Assembly: GCA_003435055.1 (NCBI GenBank)
Contig: QUMM01000010.1
Coordinates: 1 to 64,000 of the forward strand
DNA: 64,000 nt
From: Lachnospiraceae bacterium OF09-6
GTDB taxonomy: Bacteria > Bacillota > Clostridia > Lachnospirales > Lachnospiraceae
Reading direction: 5' to 3'
The notes beneath the pieces were generated by a model, which was not told where the DNA came from, did not search any database, and worked only from the letters and a program-made list of their open reading frames with translations. Positions 15,517 through 24,467 of the stretch are shown here, piece by piece. Positions within the stretch are counted from its first letter, which is position 1. The number at the start of each line of letters is the position of its first letter. Position numbers and translations under genes: made by a program.

Positions 15517-16721
15517 AGAAAATCATGATTTTAGGAGCGGGAACCTATCAGGTTCCCCTTATTCAGACTGCCCGCCGGATGGGGCTTTACACAATTGTAG
15601 TCAGTATTCCGGGAGATTATCAGGGATTTGCTCTGGCAGATAAAATCTACGAACTGGACACCAGAGATAAAGAACGGATACTGGAGGCGGCCAGAGCGGA
15701 ACAGATTGATGGAATCTGCACTTCTGGAACAGACGTGGCGGTAAGTACCATTGGATATGTATGTGAAAAAATGGGCCTGTCGGGAATCCCTCAGGAAGCG
15801 GCAGCAATATTGACAGATAAGGCGCTGATGAAGGAGGCATTCTTAAAAGGCGGTGTGTCTGCTTCGACAGGAATGCGTGTATACAGCCTTGCAGAAGCCA
15901 GAGGCGCTGCGGAACGGATAGGATATCCGGTAGTAGTGAAGCGGGTAGACAGTTCTGGAAGCCGCGGGATTACCGTAGTAGAACAGCCGGAGAGACTGGA
16001 CGAGGCATATTATTATGCAAGCGAACGAACCACCAGAGACTATGTATTGGTGGAAGGATTTATCCGTGGCACTGAGATTGGTGTGGATGGATTCGTGCAG
16101 GATGGGCAGCTGGTATTTCTGGCACCGCATACCAAGTTCGTTTACCGGGGAAAGAATACGACGATCCCGGTTGGCCATGCATTTCCATATCATTGTGCAC
16201 AGGAAGTTTATGATGAGATCGGACGGCAGATGCAGGCGGCAGTGAGCGCGGCCGGAGCAGATCAGTGTTCAGTGAATGCAGATGTTTTTGTAGATGGAAA
16301 GAAAGTGTCCATCATTGAGATGGGAGGAAGAACTGGCGCAACCTGTATTCCGGAATTGATTTCCATTTATTACGGATTTGATTTTTATGAGAAAATGCTT
16401 CGCAGTGCACTGGGAGAACAAGTGGAATTCAACTGCACCGGCAGTCAGCCATGCATGGCCAAACTACTGCTGAGTCCGGTGGAGGGAAAGATTACTTCTA
16501 TTGATAAAGAAGGAATCCGGGCCCTGGAGGAACAGGGTGTAACGGTATCTCTGGACTTCCCGGCAGGACATAAAGTATTTGCCATGGCAGATGGTACTGA
16601 CCGGATCGGGCATATCATTGCCTGCACTGAAGATGAAAGCCAGCTGGATGCGTGGATGATGCAGGTATACCGTTGTATTTGTGTGGATGGTGTGACCCTG
16701 GAGGATATATGGAAAAGATAA
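15513..16721 (+). CDS. ATP-grasp family carboxylate-amine ligase-like protein
   Basis: A 402-residue ATP-grasp protein resembling PurK/carbamoyl-phosphate-synthase-type and amino-acid ligases. It has an N-terminal dinucleotide-like start (ILGAGTYQVPLIQTA), the ATP-binding segment VVVKRVDSSGSRGI (about 148-161) and the metal/phosphate segment IIEMGGRTGATCIPELI (about 268-284). Such enzymes activate a carboxylate as acyl phosphate and join it to an amine or other nucleophile. The GTG start overlaps the glycosyltransferase stop, and the next gene begins inside its 3' end. Sitting between an ArnC-like transferase and ArnE/F-like transporters, it probably decorates the lipid-linked sugar; substrate unknown. 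Confidence 0.8.
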   Translation: MKKIMILGAGTYQVPLIQTARRMGLYTIVVSIPGDYQGFALADKIYELDTRDKERILEAARAEQIDGICTSGTDVAVSTIGYVCEKMGLSGIPQEAAAILTDKALMKEAFLKGGVSASTGMRVYSLAEARGAAERIGYPVVVKRVDSSGSRGITVVEQPERLDEAYYYASERTTRDYVLVEGFIRGTEIGVDGFVQDGQLVFLAPHTKFVYRGKNTTIPVGHAFPYHCAQEVYDEIGRQMQAAVSAAGADQCSVNADVFVDGKKVSIIEMGGRTGATCIPELISIYYGFDFYEKMLRSALGEQVEFNCTGSQPCMAKLLLSPVEGKITSIDKEGIRALEEQGVTVSLDFPAGHKVFAMADGTDRIGHIIACTEDESQLDAWMMQVYRCICVDGVTLEDIWKR

Positions 16722-17059
16722 AAAAATACATATTGTTGCATCTGACAGTGATGCTGTTTTCCTTTACCAGCGTCTATTCAAAAGCAGCGTCCGGCTTCTA
16801 CAACCGGGAAGGCCTGACCTCCCCGATGTTGTATCTGTTTTTGTTTCTAATGTTGCTGAACTGTGCATTATATGCAGTGATCTGGCAGAAAGTAATCAAG
16901 AAGTTTGAACTGAACGTGGCTTATGCCAACCGTACCGTATACCTGATCTGGTCTCAGATCTGGGCGGTTGTCATTTTCCATGAAAATTTATCGGTGAACA
17001 ATATCATTGGCATGATCATTGTATTCATCGGAGTACTGGTGGTGGTTGCTCATGAATAA
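16709..17059 (+). CDS. small four-helix EamA/SMR-type transporter subunit, ArnE/F-like (1)
   Basis: A 116-residue protein with four predicted helices, ending in a segment typical of EamA/SMR half-transporters (NNIIGMIIVFIGVLVVVA). The start at 16709 follows GGAGG at 16700-16704, and the ATG lies 13 bases inside the ATP-grasp gene; an upstream in-frame ATG has no ribosome site. Paired small proteins of this type form heterodimeric flippases such as ArnE/ArnF for undecaprenyl-phosphate aminoarabinose. Next to an ArnC-like transferase that role is the best guess; drug or cation efflux is the alternative. Confidence 0.75.
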   Translation: MEKIKKYILLHLTVMLFSFTSVYSKAASGFYNREGLTSPMLYLFLFLMLLNCALYAVIWQKVIKKFELNVAYANRTVYLIWSQIWAVVIFHENLSVNNIIGMIIVFIGVLVVVAHE

Positions 17060-17387
17060 ATATTTGCTGATTATGTTTATTGCGACCTTTTTTTCAGCAT
17101 CTTCTCAGATATTGCTGAAGCAAAGCGCAAATCAGACCCATAAAAATGTGATTTTTGAATATCTGAACTGGCGGGTAATTCTGTCTTATTTCATTTTCTT
17201 TGCGGTACTGCTGGTCAATACCTACGCCTATACTCAGGTAGATATGAAGTATGGTGCCGTGATTGATACCTGCACCTACGTATTCGTCATGATTCTTTCG
17301 GGCGTGATCTTGCATGAAAGTTTCACAAAGTGGAAGCTCATCGGAAACCTGATCATCATTGCGGGAGTCATTGTCTATACACTGTAG
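17052..17387 (+). CDS. small four-helix EamA/SMR-type transporter subunit, ArnE/F-like (2)
   Basis: A 111-residue partner of the preceding gene, overlapping it by 8 bases (start 17052). It has four predicted helices, an early SASSQILLKQSA segment characteristic of SMR/EamA proteins, and a final helix LIGNLIIIAGVIVYTL. Two unequal paralogues encoded back to back are the signature of an antiparallel heterodimer. It closes the five-gene operon that starts at 13614. Confidence 0.75.
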   Translation: MNKYLLIMFIATFFSASSQILLKQSANQTHKNVIFEYLNWRVILSYFIFFAVLLVNTYAYTQVDMKYGAVIDTCTYVFVMILSGVILHESFTKWKLIGNLIIIAGVIVYTL

Positions 17388-17388
17388 G

Positions 17389-17421
17389 CCACTGGGGACG
17401 TAAGTTTCTTGGCTCTGTCCC
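17389..17421 (+). repeat. short degenerate intergenic repeat, copy 1
   Basis: The block CCACTGGGGACG, ten bases, then GGCTCT begins immediately after a stop codon and ends in GTCCC, which can pair with GGGAC. A related block (CCATTGGGGACG, nine bases, GGCTCT) follows the stop codon at 58421. It may be a remnant of a REP-like repeat; evidence is two degenerate copies only. Confidence 0.4.
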
Positions 17422-17448
17422 TTAATGTTTTTAAGGAAGGAAAAAGTT

Positions 17449-18621
17449 ATGGAAGAGAGAAAAAGCAAGAGTGCCAGCGCAGTCTGTTCCTATGCAAAAA
17501 AATGTGGAGGCTGCCAGTACCAGGGCATGGAATATGCTGCTCAGTTGAAGAAAAAGCAGAAGGAAATGAACAAGCTTCTGAAGGATTTTGGACATACAGA
17601 GCCAATCGTTGGCATGAAAGATCCACTTCACTACCGCAATAAGGTACATGCGGTATTTGGCCGCACCAGAAAAGGAGAGATTGTGTCCGGTACTTATGAA
17701 GCCGGAACCCATAAGATCGTAAATATTGATGAATGCATAATCGAAGATCAGATTTCCCAGTCCATTATCCACACCATTCGTGGACTGCTGAAATCTTTCA
17801 AGATTAAAACATATGATGAAGATACCGGGTATGGATTGCTTCGTCACGTGCTGGTACGCCGTGGTTTTGCTACCGGACAGGTTATGGTGGTGCTGGTGCT
17901 GGCTTCTCCGATTCTTCCATCTAAGAATAATTTTGTAAAAGCACTGCGCAAAGAGCACCCGGAGATATCTACGGTTGTGCTGAATGTGAATGATAAGAAA
18001 ACCAGCATGGTGCTGGGAGAGCGCGATATTGTACTTTATGGAAAAGGCTATATCGAAGATATTCTCTGTGGCTGCCGGTTCCGTATCTCACCCCAGTCCT
18101 TCTATCAGGTGAATCCGGTGCAGACGGAGCGCCTGTATCAGACCGCCATGGACTATGCAGGACTGACTGGAAAAGAGAGGGTGATTGATGCCTACTGTGG
18201 TATCGGTACCATCGGTATGGTGGCTGCCGGACGGGCAAAAGAAGTCATTGGTGTGGAACTGAACCGTAATGCCGTGCGGGATGCCCGAATCAATGCCAAA
18301 CTCAATCAGATCAAAAACATTCACTTTTATGAAGATGATGCAGGCAAATTCATGGTTGCCATGGCAGAAGCAGGCGAGAAAGTGGATGTAGTATTTATGG
18401 ATCCACCGAGAAACGGAAGTGATGAAGCATTTCTCTCTTCTGTGGTGCGTCTGCAGCCACAGCGGATCGTCTATGTATCCTGTGGACCGGATACCCTGGC
18501 ACGAGATATGAAATACTTAACGACACATGGCTATGCCGTGAAAAAAATGCAGCCGGTGGATATGTTTGGATTCACACAGCATGTGGAAGTTGTTTGTGGC
18601 CTACAAAGGACGAAGAGGTAG
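17449..18621 (+). CDS. 23S rRNA (uracil-C5)-methyltransferase, RlmD/TrmA type
   Basis: A 390-residue SAM-dependent RNA methyltransferase that makes 5-methyluridine, usually in 23S rRNA. The N-terminus has an iron-sulfur cysteine set (CSYAKKCGGC, residues 13-23). The central motif is SFYQVNPVQTERLY, the SAM motif VIDAYCGIGTIG, and the catalytic cysteine lies in VYVSCGPDTLARD. There is no N-terminal TRAM domain, consistent with a short RlmCD-like variant. The ATG at 17449 follows AAGGAAGG; an in-frame ATG 24 bases upstream precedes the ribosome site. Stand-alone gene. Confidence 0.88.
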   Translation: MEERKSKSASAVCSYAKKCGGCQYQGMEYAAQLKKKQKEMNKLLKDFGHTEPIVGMKDPLHYRNKVHAVFGRTRKGEIVSGTYEAGTHKIVNIDECIIEDQISQSIIHTIRGLLKSFKIKTYDEDTGYGLLRHVLVRRGFATGQVMVVLVLASPILPSKNNFVKALRKEHPEISTVVLNVNDKKTSMVLGERDIVLYGKGYIEDILCGCRFRISPQSFYQVNPVQTERLYQTAMDYAGLTGKERVIDAYCGIGTIGMVAAGRAKEVIGVELNRNAVRDARINAKLNQIKNIHFYEDDAGKFMVAMAEAGEKVDVVFMDPPRNGSDEAFLSSVVRLQPQRIVYVSCGPDTLARDMKYLTTHGYAVKKMQPVDMFGFTQHVEVVCGLQRTKR

Positions 18622-18802
18622 AAGTCCTGTTTTACAGCAGTAACAAAAAATCGAAAATATAGAAAAATATAGAAATCGGATGAAGTTTTAACGATTTTGC
18701 TTTTTAACGTGCGGATTTTGCAAAAAACGAAAATAAGCAAAAAAATCTGTTACAATACATAAACACTCAAAATTGATGTCGAAAAATGTCGATTTATGAG
18801 GA

Positions 18803-19375
18803 ATGAAGAAAATGGCGAAGGGAACGAAGTATTGTAACATGAAGACGCAGGCGCTAACGACAACATTTGCAGAGAATCAGAAAAAGAAAAGACAGAGAAA
18901 GTACCGGATGAAAAAACGGCTGACTCTGATAATTGTGTTTGGAATTTTGGTGGAATGCAGTATTTATCTGCTGATCTCAAAGCAGGCTGGAGAGAATCAA
19001 CTGTGGATGCCTTTTGGGTATGGCGCAGCCAATGTGCTGTCCGGCAGTATGGAACCTGCTTTTTCGGCTGGAACACTGTTAATTATAAAAGAAGAAAAAG
19101 AGACTAAGCCAGGCGAGATTGTCGTTTATCAGGCAGAGGAAGAACTGATTGTACACAGAGTAATATCCGTTGAGGGAGATATCATAGTGACGAAAGGTGA
19201 TGCTAACACAGTATGCGACAGACCATTTCGAAGTGATGCCTTGAAAGGCAGGGTGATTGCCTGGATTCCACATGTCGGAGCAATTGCCAATATACTGGAA
19301 AATGTGGCGCTTCTGCTGATGGCATTGATATTGGTGACTGTAGTAGTACGCAGAATCAGAAATAAAGAAATATAA
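18803..19375 (+). CDS. signal peptidase I, SipW/ER type
   Basis: A 190-residue membrane serine protease of the archaeal/ER-type signal peptidase group (SipW-like), which cleaves signal peptides outside the membrane. The nucleophile is in SGSMEP (S82), and the general base is histidine (IVHRV, H118) rather than the lysine of ordinary bacterial enzymes. The helix at about 40-60 follows a very basic cytoplasmic N-terminus, and a second helix lies near the C-terminus. In Bacillus SipW processes biofilm fibre proteins such as TasA, but no such substrate is encoded nearby. A start at a second ATG nine bases downstream is possible. Confidence 0.85.
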   Translation: MKKMAKGTKYCNMKTQALTTTFAENQKKKRQRKYRMKKRLTLIIVFGILVECSIYLLISKQAGENQLWMPFGYGAANVLSGSMEPAFSAGTLLIIKEEKETKPGEIVVYQAEEELIVHRVISVEGDIIVTKGDANTVCDRPFRSDALKGRVIAWIPHVGAIANILENVALLLMALILVTVVVRRIRNKEI

Positions 19376-19376
19376 A

Positions 19377-19412
19377 ATGACCGGCTGGGAATGTTCATCC
19401 CGGCCGTCATTT
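19377..19412. terminator. bidirectional terminator
   Basis: ATGACCGGCTGGGA and TCCCGGCCGTCAT form an imperfect hairpin around ATGTTCA, followed by TTTTA. It sits between the converging signal-peptidase gene and the minus-strand gene at 19420. Confidence 0.6.
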
Positions 19413-19419
19413 TATACGT

Positions 19420-19919
19420 TTATTTTTTCTTTTTGGATTTTGCAGATGCATTGGCAGCTGCTTCTTTATTAAGAGTATCCTGTGCTTTATTGCGTAACTT
19501 TGCGAAAAAGCCTTTCTTCTTCACAGGCTGCTCCAGCGGACCTCTTACTCCACGGACATCTGTAATGTAAATGCCACTTACAGTAGCTTTTACTTCCTTC
19601 TTCACTGGGATGACATCGAATACCTTTGCGTCTGCAACCAGCGTCATGATTCTTGGACCAACTTTTGCTTTCACAATCGGAAGCTTGGAACGTCTCATAA
19701 GCTTTGGAGTCTGGTCAATGACCATCTGAGGGAGTCCGGAATCTTTTAAACGTAACATCTTCTTATCAATTACCAGCATGGAAACGGTCTGTTTTACAGC
19801 TTCCATCTGTTCCATCTGCTCGGTCTGCTTCTTCTGGCTTTTCTGCCAAAATAGTACAGAACACCGAGAACAATCACTAAAATGACAAGAATAATAATTA
19901 ATACGTTAAGAAATGTCAT
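19420..19919 (-). CDS. single-pass membrane protein of unknown function, frameshifted
   Basis: About 166 residues when repaired, with no function recognised. The ATG at 19919 follows AGGAGGAGAAAA on the minus strand and opens a hydrophobic helix (TFLNVLIIILVILVIVLGVL). The frame then breaks in an A-run (T-run at 19839-19842 on the plus strand). One extra base would join it to a Gln/Lys-rich linker and a soluble domain that ends in a lysine-rich tail (AKSKKKK). The 131-residue frame starting at 19815 alone has no ribosome site, which supports the joined model. Probably cytoplasmic and membrane-anchored. Confidence 0.6.
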
Positions 19920-20054
19920 TTTTCTCCTCCTCTGAATTCGCTTTTTTTATTCTAACATTCTTTTTTCAAAAGTGCAATAATCTTTCCGATTGTTTTTTGG
20001 GTAAACTTATGATAAAGTAAAAAAGAATATGTTTTTATGAAGGGATGAATGCTT

Positions 20055-21635
20055 ATGGGGTATGAAGAAGAAGATACACAAGCACGAGCGGCCAGGCGAA
20101 AAAAGCGTAAAAGACGACAAAGGACAATGGGATTCCTGATCCTTTTTCTGATGATACTGGTGATAGCCGGTGCGATTTGTTTTGTGATTCTGGGGAATGA
20201 CGGAGATAATCTGAAACTTGTAAAGAATAGATTAGGAACCGTCGGTGAGACTGCCTCCGGCTGGATACAGTCAGTCAGGGACTCATTGCCGGATGGAGTA
20301 AAAGAAAAGCTTCCAGCCGGATGGTTTGAGACGGAGACTGAGAGCGAAACAGAGACAGAGACTCAGAGCGAGACTGAGACAGAAGATCATTCGGATGAAG
20401 AAACAGCACAGTTGATTGCTCAGGCAGACAGTATGGCAGTTTCTTATGATTATGATGGAGCAGCGGAGCTTTTGAAAGCTTCTCCTCTATATGCAGTGAG
20501 AACAGACCTTCAGCAGAAAGTGACTGATTATGAGGCACAGAAAGCAGCCTGCGTGGCCATCACACCAGAAGAAGTGACTCATATTTTCTATCATACACTG
20601 GTAGTGGATCCGTCAAAGGCATTTAATCCAGATCTGGATGGATACGCCGGATGGCAGCAGTGGATGACGACAGTTTCTGAGTTTGATGAGATTACCCAGG
20701 AGATGTACGACAGAGGATATGTACTGGTCAGCATTCATGATCTGATCAATAAAAAGACCAACGAAGATGGCAGCGTAACCATAGAACCGAATACCATTTA
20801 TCTTCCGGAAGGAAAGAAGGCATTTGTACTTTCGCTGGATGATCTCAGTTATTATCATACGTATGACAACCATGGCGTGGCATCGAAGATTGTGCTGGAT
20901 GAGAATGGCAAGCCTACCTGCGAATATGTTCAGGATGATGGTACGGTAGTGACCGGAGCTTATGATGCAGTGCCAAGACTGGATGCTTTCATGGAAGAAC
21001 ATCCGGATGGCTGTTATAAAGGTGCGAGAGGCATCATTGCCCTTACTGGATATAATGGCATTTTGGGATATCGTACCGATGGAACCTACAGTAAAGACCA
21101 CAATACCAATTCTGATGTATATTATCAGGACGATCTGCAGTCAGAATGGCTGGCCAAACATCCAGACTTCAACTGGGAGAAGGAATGTGCAGATGCCAGA
21201 GCAGTTGCAGATGCTATGAAGGCTGATGGATGGGAGTTCGCAAGTCATACCTGGGGACATAAGAATGTAGGCGAGACAGATTATGACGATCTGGTAAGAG
21301 ATACAGAGAGATGGTTTGAATATGTTTCCCCGTTGATTGGTGAGACGGATGTCATTATTTTTGCTCACGGTGCAGACATTGCGTCGAATGGCTACACCAG
21401 TGACAATGCAAAGTACGAATATTTTAAGAGTAAAGGATTTGATATTTACTGCCCGGTGGACTCTGAACCTTATACAACAACTGTAACATCAGAGTATCTG
21501 CATCAGGGCAGACGGAATCTGGATGGGTATCGGATTTATAATGACGCGATATCAGAAAATCCAATGGCAGCAGATCTGTTTGATGCCAGTAAAGTATTGG
21601 ATCCAGACAGACCACTTCCGGTACCGGATCTGTAA
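20055..21635 (+). CDS. polysaccharide deacetylase-like membrane-anchored protein
   Basis: A 526-residue protein. An Arg/Lys-rich cytoplasmic tail (3-30) precedes a membrane helix (about 32-52). An extracytoplasmic linker of repeated SETE residues (about 95-120) leads to a domain related to NodB-type polysaccharide deacetylases. Visible segments are VLSLDDLSYY (taking the place of the usual TFDDG), SHTWGHKN (the metal histidine motif) and VIIFAHGADI. It probably acts on cell-wall or capsular glycan, but the changed first motif leaves activity uncertain. The start at 20055 is preferred over 20049 because the site AGGGA lies nine bases upstream. Confidence 0.72.
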   Translation: MGYEEEDTQARAARRKKRKRRQRTMGFLILFLMILVIAGAICFVILGNDGDNLKLVKNRLGTVGETASGWIQSVRDSLPDGVKEKLPAGWFETETESETETETQSETETEDHSDEETAQLIAQADSMAVSYDYDGAAELLKASPLYAVRTDLQQKVTDYEAQKAACVAITPEEVTHIFYHTLVVDPSKAFNPDLDGYAGWQQWMTTVSEFDEITQEMYDRGYVLVSIHDLINKKTNEDGSVTIEPNTIYLPEGKKAFVLSLDDLSYYHTYDNHGVASKIVLDENGKPTCEYVQDDGTVVTGAYDAVPRLDAFMEEHPDGCYKGARGIIALTGYNGILGYRTDGTYSKDHNTNSDVYYQDDLQSEWLAKHPDFNWEKECADARAVADAMKADGWEFASHTWGHKNVGETDYDDLVRDTERWFEYVSPLIGETDVIIFAHGADIASNGYTSDNAKYEYFKSKGFDIYCPVDSEPYTTTVTSEYLHQGRRNLDGYRIYNDAISENPMAADLFDASKVLDPDRPLPVPDL

Positions 21636-21738
21636 GAAAAAGAGTCTGGGCGGACAGTCAGATGTTGATGTGATGAGGCAAAGCCTTTTGCATAAAGAGG
21701 GAATATCTTGAAAGTGTGGAAGAAAAGAGGATAGGATC

Positions 21739-23369
21739 ATGAAAAGAAAAGCAGTAGCAGCACTGCTGGCTTGCGTAGCACTGGCAGCGACAGGATGCGG
21801 AAGCAGTGAAAAAGAAACAGAAAAAGCAACAGAAAAAGTAACAACAGAAGCAGCAACAGAAGCAGCAACAACAGAAGCTGCGTCTGAGACTGAAACTGAG
21901 AGTGAAAGTGAAGCAGCGACCACAGAAGCGGAATCTGAAAGCGAAACCGAAAGCGAAAGTGAAGCAGCGACTACAGAAGCAGAATCTGAATCAGAAGAAG
22001 CAGCAGAGCTAAAGACAGGAAAAGCAGCAGCTGAGAGTGAAACCGAGAGCGAAAGCGAGACTGCATCAGAGACTGAAACAGAAAGCGAAAGCGAGACTGC
22101 ATCAGAGACCGAAACAGAAAGCGAAAGTGAGACTGCATCAGAGACCGAAACAGAGAGTGAAAGTGAGAACGCCTCTGAAACAGAAACCGGATCAGAAGCA
22201 GAGTCCGAGACTGGCAGTGAAGAAGAATCTGAAACAGAGACAGAGTTCAATGTGGCAGATATTCCAGAATATGATGCAAGTGAGTATGTACCCTTGGTGA
22301 ATACAAAGACCTGACAGTAGAAGTTACACCAGTAGAGGTTACTGATGAGCAGGTAATGGACAAGATTGCATCTGAGACAAAACAGACCCTGACAGAAGGT
22401 ACTGTAGAGTCAGGTGATACCGTTAATATTGATTATGTCGGCAAGATCGACGGAGAAGAATTCGATGGCGGAAGTGCAGAAGGATATGATCTGGAGATCG
22501 GTTCCTGCACATTCATCGACGGATTTGAAGATGGTATTATCGGTATGCAGGTTGGTAACACGAAGGATCTGGAACTGAAGTTCCCAGAGGATTATCACAG
22601 CACCGATCTGGCTGGTAAAGATGTTGTATTTACGGTAACTGTAAATTCCATCGCCCGTGTACCGGAACTGACTGATGAAGTGGCAGACAGCGTAGTAGAA
22701 GGAATGACAGCAGAAGCATATCAGGAGAGTGTTCGCCAGGACCTGGAAGATCAGGCAAAGGAATCTCAGAAAACGGAAGCTGAGCAGAAGCTTCTTCAGG
22801 CAGTATATGAGAACGCAACAATAGATGGATATCCGGAAGAAAATCTGCAGTATACGATCAAGCGTGCAAAGGATTACTATGAATGGCTGGCCAGCATGTA
22901 TGGTATGTCACTGGATGATTATCTGAAAAATTACGGAATGACTCAGGACGAATTTAATGAACAGATTCAGCCGGTTGCAGAGGAAGCACTTGGTGAAGAG
23001 ATGACTTTACTGGCTATCGCCAAAGAGGAGAACATCGAAGTATCTGATGAAGAATACGAAGCCGGACTGGCAAGATATGCAGAAGCACAGGGTATGGACG
23101 ATCCATCCAAGCTGGAAGAAGCATATGGTGAGAACTATATCAAGAACAGTCTGCTTCAGGAAAAGGTTCTGGAATTCTTATATGAGAACGCAACGATCGA
23201 AGAAGTAGCAGAAACTGAAGAAGAATCTGAGAGTGAGTCTGAGACAGAAGCAGCATCAGAGGTGGCATCTGAAGAAGAAACTGAGACAGAGACCACATCT
23301 GAAACAGAGACAGAGAGCGAAAGTGAGACAGCATCTGAAACGGAGACAGAATCTGAAACAGAAGCATAA
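21739..23369 (+). CDS. exported trigger-factor-like FKBP peptidyl-prolyl isomerase lipoprotein, frameshifted
   Basis: About 543 residues when repaired. The signal peptide ends in a clear lipobox (LAATGC, cysteine about 20), so the protein is a lipoprotein. It then has about 150 residues almost entirely of Ser, Glu, Thr and Ala, partly encoded by a 36-bp tandem repeat. An FKBP domain follows (SGDTVNIDYVGKIDGEEFDG, FIDGFEDGIIGMQVG, FPEDYHS), then a trigger-factor-type C-terminal helical domain (AYQESVRQDLEDQAK), and another SETE-rich tail. The ribosome-binding domain of cytosolic trigger factor is absent. It is probably an extracytoplasmic folding helper. One missing base near 22291 (C-run) splits the frame. 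Confidence 0.75.
22057..22200 (+). repeat. 36-bp coding tandem repeat (four units)
   Basis: Units begin at 22057, 22093, 22129 and 22165, each starting GAGACTGCATCA or a close variant and encoding ETASETETESES. The first three are nearly identical and the fourth has diverged. It lies in the disordered linker of the lipoprotein, where copy number can change by slippage without breaking the frame. Confidence 0.8.
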
Positions 23370-23396
23370 ATGAATAGTTGCAATAGGATTTTAAAT

Positions 23397-23428
23397 TGCC
23401 TGTAAAGACTTCCTTTACAGGCAGTTTT
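23397..23428 (+). terminator. terminator after the lipoprotein gene
   Basis: TGCCTGTAAAG pairs with CTTTACAGGCA across a five-base loop, followed by GTTTTA. The stem is 11 bp and perfect. It separates this gene from pyrF. Confidence 0.8.
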
Positions 23429-23520
23429 ACTATGTGGTATCATAAACAAAGAATCGGGATTCATTAAAAAATATCCGATAGAGAAGAACAGATATCAAAA
23501 GAGGAAAATGGAGGCACAGC

Positions 23521-24447
23521 ATGATTCAGAAACTGATCAGTAATATTCAGAAAACCAAGGCACCAATCGTAGTAGGATTAGATCCTATGATGAATTATAT
23601 TCCGCAGCAGGTAAAAGAGAAGGCATTTCAGGAATTCGGAGAGACACTGGAAGGCGCCGCAGAAGCTATCTGGCAGTATAATAAGGAGATCGTGGATTGC
23701 ACCTGTGATCTGATTCCGGCGGTGAAGCCACAGATCGCCATGTATGAGCAGTTTGGAATCGAAGGAATGAAGGCTTTCAAGAAGACTGTTGATTACTGCA
23801 AGTCTAAGGGACTGGTGGTAATCGGAGATGTAAAGCGTGGAGATATCGGATCTACATCAGCTGCCTATGCAACCGGACATCTGGGAAAGGTACAGGTAGG
23901 AAGTAAGACCTACAGTGCTTTTGATGAGGATTTCGCTACCGTGAATCCATATCTGGGATCTGACGGCATCAAGCCATTTATGGAAGTCTGCAAGGAAGAA
24001 AAGAAGGGTTTATTTATTCTGGTAAAGACCTCCAATCCATCCAGTGGAGAATTCCAGGATCAGCTGATAGATGGCAAACCACTGTATGAACTGGTTGGAG
24101 AAAAGGTCGCACAGTGGGGCGAAGAATGTATGGGTGAACAGTACAGCTATATCGGTGCTGTCGTAGGGGCTACTTATCCTGAGATGGGAAAAGTACTGCG
24201 TAAAGTAATGCCGAAGTCTTATATTCTGGTTCCTGGCTATGGTGCACAGGGAGGAAAAGGTGCGGATCTGGTGCATTTCTTTAATGAAGATGGATTGGGC
24301 GCAATTGTGAACTCATCCAGAGGTATCATTGCTGCATACAAGCAGGAAAAATATGCAAAGTTCGGAGCAGAACACTTTGGAGAAGCAAGCCGTGCAGCGG
24401 TAGAAGATATGGTGGCAGATATTAATCAGGCGTTGGAGAACAGATAG
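23521..24447 (+). CDS. pyrF: orotidine 5'-phosphate decarboxylase
   Basis: A 308-residue enzyme converting OMP to UMP, the last step of de novo pyrimidine synthesis. The catalytic Asp-Lys array is in VIGDVKRGDIGSTS, preceded by VVGLDP near the start and the ring-binding segment KPQIAMYEQFG. The length and the GSTS form place it in the longer type 2 PyrF group. It is followed 20 bases later by pyrE, giving the final two steps in one operon. Confidence 0.94.
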   Translation: MIQKLISNIQKTKAPIVVGLDPMMNYIPQQVKEKAFQEFGETLEGAAEAIWQYNKEIVDCTCDLIPAVKPQIAMYEQFGIEGMKAFKKTVDYCKSKGLVVIGDVKRGDIGSTSAAYATGHLGKVQVGSKTYSAFDEDFATVNPYLGSDGIKPFMEVCKEEKKGLFILVKTSNPSSGEFQDQLIDGKPLYELVGEKVAQWGEECMGEQYSYIGAVVGATYPEMGKVLRKVMPKSYILVPGYGAQGGKGADLVHFFNEDGLGAIVNSSRGIIAAYKQEKYAKFGAEHFGEASRAAVEDMVADINQALENR

Positions 24448-24467
24448 GAAAAGAGGAGTATAAGAAG

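Noticed and set aside
22057..22200. Regular 36-bp repeat spacing reminiscent of CRISPR repeats
   Set aside because: Units are contiguous without spacers, keep an open reading frame and encode a 12-residue SETE motif inside a lipoprotein gene.
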